A DNA stretch of 64,000 bases, taken from positions 1,771,283 to 1,835,282 of the forward strand of contig KL647314.1 of assembly GCA_000727475.1 (NCBI GenBank), read 5' to 3'. Below are positions 57,324 to 64,000 of this stretch, piece by piece (positions within the stretch are counted from its first letter, which is position 1; every line of letters starts with the position of its first letter). Below the pieces are notes generated by a model. That model worked only from the letters and a program-made list of their open reading frames with translations. It was not told where the DNA came from and did not search any database. Position numbers and translations under genes: made by a program. Source of the DNA: Sarcocystis neurona. Lineage: Eukaryota > Apicomplexa > Conoidasida > Eucoccidiorida > Sarcocystidae.

Positions 57324-58986
57324 TGTATAAGCCGATCACGGTACACGTATATATGTATATACATGTAGGGGCGTGTGTACACGTACTGACGTAGTGAAGC
57401 GTCAGAGCTGCGTCTGCCTGTGTAGAGGTGTACGTGTGCACGAATGTGTGGGGATTACTGTCTGGGGCGGCGTCTCCCCGTCCATTCTCTCTCCATACAC
57501 ATTTATACATATATGTGCATAATTTGACTTTCATGTGTGTGCTTCGATGTACATAATAGGACGTATGGTTATATATTTGTACTGTGTACGTATGTGTGTC
57601 GGTGTGTACAGGTGAATAGAAGGAGGGGGACAAAGGATTTTTTTTAAAACGCGTCACGTGCGTCTTGTCACCGCGCGCGCGTCGCTCCCTTCCACATGAC
57701 CGTATATGTGTGCATGTGTTTGTAGGCTTCCAGGTTACAGCCCCAGCTGCACACACGCATATACGTATGTATATGTGTCTGTATGGATATGTTCATATTT
57801 TTTTGCATTCTCACGTGAGTACACATATGTATATATATATGTTTATGTCTGTGTATGTATATATGTGTGCGTATGTTTATGTTTGGTGAAAATGTTCTGT
57901 TTCAGGTACCAGTGGCAGTGGGTCGTGTTGCTGCCGTTCATCGACGAAGAACGACTGGTCAGGAAATGCAAAATGTTGGAAAAAACGCTTACAGCTGATG
58001 AGCGGGCACGCAACCGGCGCGGGCTGGACCAGCTGTACGTCCACCGCAGCCACCCGCTGGCTGCGGTCCTCTCTGCTGTGCAAGCAGAGGTTGCGCCAGC
58101 AGCAGGGACAGCAGCAGCCGATGTTTCTTGTGGTGCTTCTTCGCCGAAGGACGAAGACGCAGGAGCAGCAACTGCGGACATCCCACACGAGTCTCGCCTC
58201 GTCGAAACGCAGAACGTGCTGCAAGTAGTAGCAGAGATCGACGAAGTAGCAGCAGCAGCAGAAGGGAAGGGCCTCGAGATCCCGTCGAAGGAGGGCTCCG
58301 GATTCACAGGGAAGCTGCTCTTCAATCCGCGTTCTGTTCAAGCGGGAGAGTCACTGGACAGTCCTATTGGTAAGACGCGCCCCGAGGTTTTCGGGTGTAC
58401 GTACACCCCACGGCGAATGTCTTCACTTGACTACCGCTTTTTGTACAAAACCCGGTAGACCTACTGCTGTGCTGTGTCACTGCGTATATTATATATATAT
58501 GTCTGTATTTGACCATGTGTGTCTGCATCCCCGTAGTTGTACTCTGCAGACACGTGTGTGTGTTCACGTATGACAGTGACTGCGTTGATAGCTGTGGGTG
58601 AAACCGTACGCCCGTATCAAAGAGGTCTGCCTAACAACGGCTTAAAGCGTAAACTAACCAAGTACAGGAAACTTGTAGAAACGTTTGCGTGCAGATCTTT
58701 ACACCGCCGTGTATCTGCTGAAAGAAAGACAAAGGAATTCTTGTCCCAGGCCTACAGAGAGAACACCCTCTTGTACGCAGAAAGGGGCAAGACGCATAAA
58801 TTCAACTGCGTAGTCTCTCCGTAGCCTCGTGACGCAACTGCTGCTACGCGCCACCACGTAGAGAGTACGTGCAGCTGCAAATTTATATTCTTCAGGTAGT
58901 ACGAGCTTAGCGAAAGTGTATATCTGTATATGCATATATATACGTGTATGTATATATATGTATACACATATATGTATACCCTTTGC

Positions 58987-59017
<31 letters not shown>

Positions 59018-62000
59018 CACATATTTGTGTACACGTAGATGCCGAATGCGCAGCGAAAGTCTATATCTGTATGTGCGTATATATGTAATGTATGTACACA
59101 TATATGTGTACACGTAGCATACGTATATATATGTGCATATATGCACATGTACTTGTAAGCTGTTAGCTCCAAGGTTACACGCGTGCGCGTGTGACGTCGT
59201 CGTGTAATGTATTCGTACAGAATTTAGTGTAAAGAGGTAGACAGAGTGGATGTGGTTGTGTTGCGACTTGCGTGCGTTTGTCTGTTTGTCGTCAAGAAAT
59301 TGTACACGTGAAGACACGTAGATGCTGAAGAGAGACGTGGGAAATCTGGATGCGTTTGCGTGTCTGCGTGTGTTTACTGCGTACATAGGTAAAATGTGTA
59401 TATATATGTATATATATGTGTATTATTGACGTTGGATAGGTACAGATATTTTCTTGTGAGTATATGAGAGGAGCGGCAGAAATCGAGGAAGGTGGAAATC
59501 TGCGGTGTAAAATCAACGAGCATTCGCGCAAGGGAGGAAGCTTGGGGAGGATCAGTCTTTTGTTTTCTGTTTTGACTGCATGGGCGCGTTTTTCCGTCTC
59601 TGACCGGATTTTGTAGCTCCCCAGACCGTGTTCCGACGCTGGAGCTACACTTCTCGTCTTCTCCGTGGGAATAAACGCTTTATCATCTGTCTCTCTGACA
59701 GTGTGCAAAGCTCCCGAGGTAGAAGTACATGCTGTGTGCAGGTGTACGTCCGTAGGTAGGCGCAGGTGGGTGTAAGTACGTGGATTTGTAGCGATGGAGT
59801 AGACAGCCGATTCCGGCGTTGAAACGAAGCGTTTGTTGTTCGCAGAATGCTGATGAGCGACATGCACAGAGTGTCGATGTTACAGTACGTGTTGAAGAGA
59901 GAAAACTAAAACCTCAACTTCACTGGTGGCTCATGTTCACGTGGGGAGGAGGTTTGTTCCGTTTTTCAGGTGGACTCCCGCAACTGCGTTCTGCAGCGTT
60001 CTGCTGTCTGTACACCCCGCTGAATCTTCGCCAGCCACACCGTTCCGTAATGCTCGCGGGAGCGGAGCCGTACGAAGCGGTGCTAGAGCAAATCGATCTG
60101 CAAGTAAGCAGCCCTACAGTTCTGCGACGTTTCCTAGGGAACAGCGGTTGCAGCAGTGGTAGATTCTCCTGTGTGTGAGGCAGCAATCGTAGCAGTTCCT
60201 TACGCCGCCGCAGTAGCGCCGGCAGGAAAAGCGCTGAAGGAAGTAGAAACAGTCCCGAAAAAGCAGCCGCAGTAGCATTCCCGACAACTGCAGTGCCATT
60301 GCCAGTCATCAGAAGTGACGCTGCAGAGACGTAGCAGAAGGGGAGGCAGCATGCTGGAGAGCAGTCCTGTACGTTCTCTAGTAGTAGTAGGAGGATGAGC
60401 AGTGGCGGCAGGCAGCAGCGACTTTTGAGCAGCAAACTTGGAGCAGGATTTCTGTTTCAAGCCTCTTTTTCGTTTCTCCTTTGCCAGCTATTATTTTGGG
60501 GGTCAGGGTGTGCGCTGCATATTTGCCTCTGTTGCACACACCTGTGTTTACCATTTCCTCCTTTATACATATATATATGTATATATGAATATATGTGTGT
60601 ATGTATGTCCCGTAGGACTACGTGCATTTGTATGTTTCTTCATATATGTGTTTGGAGCCAGTTTCTCACTTTCCCCGGTTCCCCGTATCCGTCGTTGACT
60701 AACAGCAGTCTTTCTGCATGAGTGCAGTGTTGCGCGTAGTACCGCCTCCACCTTCCCCCTTTGTTTTTTTACGCACGGGCACTTCCCCCTTTTCTTCTGC
60801 GATATCTCGCCAGTGGGTAATGATGTCTTGCGCTTCTTTTCTGCATCTCCTCTTAGTAGGCTGTGTGCATGGCACTATAATTCTCCTCACGGGTAGCGTT
60901 ACTGTGTCGCTTCCGTCTAGTTTTCGCGCATCGCTGAGCGCTGCCCGTCTCAATTCTTCATCGTTCTTTCTTCCCACACCCAAAGTGTTTCTATTTGCTT
61001 CGTCTAACGTAATTTCCTAGCATCCCTCTTCTCGTCTCCTCTCTCCAGTATGGGTATCTCTTGTGGACGTAGACGTTTGCCGGGGAGATGTTAAAGAAAG
61101 ATACTTCTCTCTCGCATTTGTTCCCGCGCGGTCCTATGCCGGTATCTCTTCACGAAGTCTTCAAACATCCTTCTGGTCGCGGTTGATCAGTCCCCTGTTG
61201 TCCGGTCTGTGACTTCTCTTCCTCGGCCATCTATCACTTTTACTTCGTCGTAGCTGTGGTGGCGATACCCAATGTTCGAATTTTTGATACGTTGTTCTCG
61301 AGGTCGACGTCCCGCGTCTTTTTGGCCTCACACACCTGCGTAGCTGCTCCTGTCTGCGGTCGTCTTTTGTCTCCACGTGCTGCTCTAAATTTCTGCAGGA
61401 TACCGAACGCCGCGACCGGTCGTTCAGCGGGGCAGTGGCCCGCCGCATTGTCATGCACACGCTGCAGCTGCACTCCCGCAGCAACACCAGTAACGCGCAC
61501 ATGCGCAGTGCTGCTGGTTTCCCGGCGTTCCGAGGTCGCGAAAACTACCAGCGGGGTCCACTACTGCATTACATGCCGGATTCTACTGGCGAAGCATGCG
61601 ATGGTATTGCTGGTACATATTTTCCTGGAGGTGTGCGCCGCCCGCCGCACGTGCTGCAGCATCCGGGAGCGCACGCGATGCCGCCGTTGCTGCCGCTGCC
61701 TGGGCTTATGAGCAGCATAGATGCCAGAGGGGGCACGGGAGGAGGTCCGCTAAGCAGCTGTTACATCCCAGCTGCAGCGGATCGTCAGCTGCTAGGACTG
61801 CGTCCTCCAGCAGCAGCGTCAATGACTGCGCATCCTCATGCATTTATGTACTACAGACGGGGTGTGCCGCAGCAGCCCCCCCTTCACCCGCCGCACTACC
61901 AGCAGCAGCAGCCAACACAGATGCAGCAGCAGTGGCACATAACGCAGCAGCAGCAGCAGCCTCTGTTACCGAGTCCTGGCCACGGCCAAGAAGCTGCTGC

Positions 62001-62679
62001 AGGCGGAGCGTGGCGGGCGGCCGCGGGTGGAAGGAGAGGCGTGCCGCCGCTTCCCATCCCGGATGGCGCAATCGATTTACAGGGGGGAGGATTCCGTAGA
62101 GGGCCAGGCGCAGCAACAGGAGTGGGTGCTCCTGGGATAGAAGTTACTATGGACAGGCAGCAACAAAGCGGCGGAACCGTTGGGTGGGATGGTCGGCAGC
62201 AAACAACCACCAGTGGCGGGGTGCTAGGAGCGCCGCCGTCGACTTGCAGTACGTACGACACCGCGAGTGGCCAGCAGCAGCGTTACCAGCAGCAGCCACG
62301 GCAGCCGCAACTGCGTCAACAGCAGCAGCTGCGACAGCAGCCCGGTTTGCTCCACTGGGGAGGAGGCGCAGCAGCAGCGAGTAGCGTACTCCCGGGAGAC
62401 CCGTGGGCGCAGCAGTACCCAGCAAGTGCCTCCGTTGCATCAGTATACGGTTCCCAAGCGGTGCTGCCGCATCAGCAGCAGGTGCAGCAGCAAACATCGT
62501 TCGGGCGAGCGTATGGGGGAATGCCACAACAGCAGCTGCAGACGTGGGGAGTGAAGGCTAGGGGCGGCGCTGCAGAGGGATGGTGGTTTGCTGCGGCTGC
62601 GGGTCAAAGGGGCGCGCCGTCGGGAGCGGGAAACTCAGCAGGTGCACGCGCACGGTATGGGGGCATGAATCCGCGATAG
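44086..62679 (+). CDS. XRN2: 5'-3' exoribonuclease XRN2/Rat1 type, 11 exons, 1871 aa
   Basis: Nuclear processive 5'-3' exoribonuclease. Exons: 44086-44715, 45618-45720, 46673-46883, 48637-48771, 50341-50776, 51299-51580, 52791-54558, 56762-56934, 57906-58369, 59970-60103, 61399-62679; all have GT/AG ends and matching phases. [10 protein letters not shown] opens the protein, so the start is firm. Acidic metal ligands: D196 ([10 protein letters not shown]), D245 ([10 protein letters not shown]), E343/E345 (GEGEH), D373/D375 ([11 protein letters not shown]), D532 (GNDFLPH). A CX2CX4HX4C zinc knuckle at C407-C420 marks the XRN2/Rat1 rather than the XRN1 branch. Further family blocks: [20 protein letters not shown] near 1062 and [16 protein letters not shown] near 1195. 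Large family-atypical inserts lie at ~36-182 and ~615-985; the last exon is Gln/Gly/Pro-rich. The frame is continuous only if one A is dropped at 54365-54371; the spliced length is then exactly 1872 codons. Confidence 0.94.
46934..47350 (+). repeat. TA tract followed by a ~75-90-bp minisatellite in XRN2 intron
   Basis: After a TA run (46934-46957), about five diverged units follow, each with a phrase like ATCAGTG.TCATTTATATGG.T and AGGTGTATATCTGT (near 47008, 47080, 47157, 47257 and 47320). Confidence 0.65.
54365..54371 (+). other. A7 homopolymer where the XRN2 reading frame shifts
   Basis: Up to this run the XRN2 frame reads [10 protein letters not shown]; staying in frame it hits TAG at 54477-54479. 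Removing one A moves the reading to the frame ending [10 protein letters not shown] at a GTAAGA donor (54559), which joins in phase to exon 8 (VHFNSGKPF). No GT/AG micro-intron is available in the Gln/Ser-coding stretch. A base-call or assembly length error in the homopolymer is the simplest explanation; a true +1 shift or strain pseudogene is possible. Confidence 0.8.
57094..57375 (+). repeat. two-copy tandem duplication of ~140 bp in XRN2 intron 8
   Basis: GAGTGTGCGACACACAT.CTGATACAC occurs at 57094 and about 57229; each is followed by an AGA-rich stretch, a TA/TATG block and the phrase AAG.GCCGATCACGG.AC. Confidence 0.75.
58394..58407. repeat. palindrome GGTGTACGTACACC, exact copy
   Basis: Perfect 14-bp inverted repeat, 24 bases into XRN2 intron 9 (donor at 58370). 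Confidence 0.9.
58567..58824 (+). CDS. possible nested ORF in XRN2 intron 9
   Basis: The frame reads [20 protein letters not shown], then [20 protein letters not shown] and [20 protein letters not shown], stopping at 58824. The composition is natural and basic. XRN2 joins in phase without it, so it is either a skipped or alternative exon, a small nested gene, or chance. Confidence 0.25.
   Translation, partial: RMTVTALIAVGETVRPYQRGLPNNGLKRKLTKYRKLVETFACRSLHRRVSAERKTKEFLSQAYRENTLLYAERGKTHKFNCVVSP
58986..59013. repeat. TA microsatellite
   Basis: Pure TA run of about 27 bp inside XRN2 intron 9, within a longer TATG-rich stretch (58915-59155). Confidence 0.9.
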
Positions 62680-64000
62680 GCAGACAGAAAAAGAGAGGTG
62701 CGTACGTTGTTTACTTGTATGTGCTCGTACACGTACAGTTATACGGCTGGGGCTTTGTGCGTAGTCCGTCCGCAACGAGGGGAATCATGTACGTGTACTT
62801 CAAAACGCGGAGACGGCTTTAAATTGACGAATCCGCCGGAACTGGACTTGTTGCGTTGTGAGATATTTGAAGTTTACACTGGTGATACACTAGGACAAGC
62901 AGATTAAAAGTGGGTAAAAATCCAGGAAATTCACCGCATTCCCGCAGTAGGGAAAAAGCCAAACGGTTAAGTATAGGCGGAAGCCGACGCATGTAACTGG
63001 TTGGCACTACCGTCGAGTGACAGATATACGTTTGGGAGACTCATCCGACATGCGACACTGCGTACCGCCAGGCAGAAGTAGATGCGATGAGAGTATTACC
63101 CGGTTTGCGGCTTGGCAACGCGTCGTCTGTTCGACCTCACACGTCCACCTCGTTTCCGTATATGCTGTAGGCGTGAATACAGAGGCTTTTCGAAAGCTGA
63201 CCTCCAGCGGAATCGCATCCTATGGTTGCAGAAGCTGTAACCTACGGCTCCATCTCCCTTCAGATTGGTGCAGACGATTGGTAACGCACATGGGTAGCGT
63301 TGGTCCAGGTTGTAGAAATGGTAGAATCTCTGACGAGCACGATTGCAGCGGACAGCACCTAGACAGGGAAGGGCTCCATCAAACGCCTTCTGAGCACGAA
63401 AATTTTAAAACCGTATTCTCCCTCAGTAAGTGCTCAGACGATGCGTTATAGCTCAAGGAAGCCGAATGTACAAGAATTATATCCATTATCTTGTTGCGAC
63501 AGTAGAAGAAGTACGCGTGCTTGCAATAATCAAACATACGTTTACCCAGTTCACACGTCGAAATGTGTTGCGGACATGATTAAACTGTTGAGGTGCCTGG
63601 ATGACATAGACGAGACGTATTCAACGCATCCAAATCTTTCAAGCTGTGTGTAGTTCAAAGGATACCACGGCCTCCCTATCCGCGTGCAAACGTTCGTCCC
63701 ACATTTTCACCGGCGTCTGGTAGAGCACGGACAGTGGTCACGGTGTGAGACGTTAGAAGAGAGTACATGCTTGAAACATCCACAAGCATTGCTAGTCATT
63801 TAGGGAACCAGAACACTACGAGAAACTCACTACGAGGGGCTCAGGGTCGAAAGAGCTTCTTAATTAGTAAGTGCGCCGTTGTACCAACCCAGGCCTGAAG
63901 AAAATATCGTCCATCCACTAAGAATTAAGACCTAACACAAAATCTTCCAAAAGAGTAAATTGACTTCTGAATTTCGTGTTGTAGAGTATCGTTGAAGAGA
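62680..64000. other. XRN2 3' flank, free of microsatellites
   Basis: No TA or CAG tracts after about 62790, in contrast to the rest of the window. One + frame, ATG 63050 to stop 63451 (134 codons), has a natural, Cys-rich composition (MRHCVPPGRSRCDESITRFA, later SYGCRSCNLRLHLPSDWCRR). It is unrecognised; it might be an exon of a gene further right or chance. A poly(A) signal for XRN2 was not identified. Confidence 0.35.

Noticed and set aside
1..64000. CRISPR arrays, rRNA, tRNA genes, telomeric heptamer arrays, retroelement or transposase domains
   Set aside because: None was seen by reading. Short or diverged tRNA genes could be missed; a covariance-model scan would decide.

Overview
The window looks like nuclear DNA of a coccidian apicomplexan, most likely an eimeriid (Eimeria or Cyclospora type). 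The reasons are intron-rich eukaryotic genes, proteins interrupted by long Ala/Gln/Ser runs encoded by CAG/GCA/AGC triplets, CTG and pyrimidine tracts inside introns, and very many TA/TATG microsatellites. Species is not determined; the AAACCCT-type telomere-like repeats known from some Eimeria were not noticed.

Layout. (1) 660-10880, + strand: the 3' two thirds of a nucleolar GTP-binding protein 2 gene (NOG2/GNL2/Nog2p), eight exons whose phases all join; the 5' end lies off the window to the left. (2) 13718-25620: islands of exon-like sequence separated by TA-rich DNA, best read as an unrecognised + strand multi-exon gene (or genes), but parts also read well on the - strand and no full model could be built. 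(3) 25620-30600: a stretch poor in TA microsatellites, with no resolved gene. (4) 31026-36200, - strand: a 1724-codon open frame for an Ala-rich protein of unknown function. (5) 36201-41135: mostly non-coding, with a dispersed ~190-bp repeat pair. (6) 41136-42064, - strand: a probable three-exon gene of unknown function, divergent from (7) 44086-62679, + strand: a complete eleven-exon XRN2/Rat1-type 5'-3' exoribonuclease of 1871 residues, if one extra A in an A7 run at 54365-54371 is discounted. (8) 62680-64000: 3' flank with one unexplained open frame.

The two recognised genes both act in nuclear/nucleolar RNA metabolism: NOG2 in 60S pre-ribosome maturation, XRN2 in 5'-3' trimming of rRNA precursors and transcription termination. 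They are 33 kb apart and nothing links them as a unit.

The most unexpected signal is a perfect 14-bp palindrome, GGTGTACGTACACC, present four times exactly and about ten more times with few changes, mostly in introns and several times at or beside splice sites. Others are the probable homopolymer frameshift in XRN2, a ~150-residue insertion inside the XRN2 catalytic N-terminus, and a strand asymmetry in which CAG marks exons and CTG/pyrimidine tracts mark introns.
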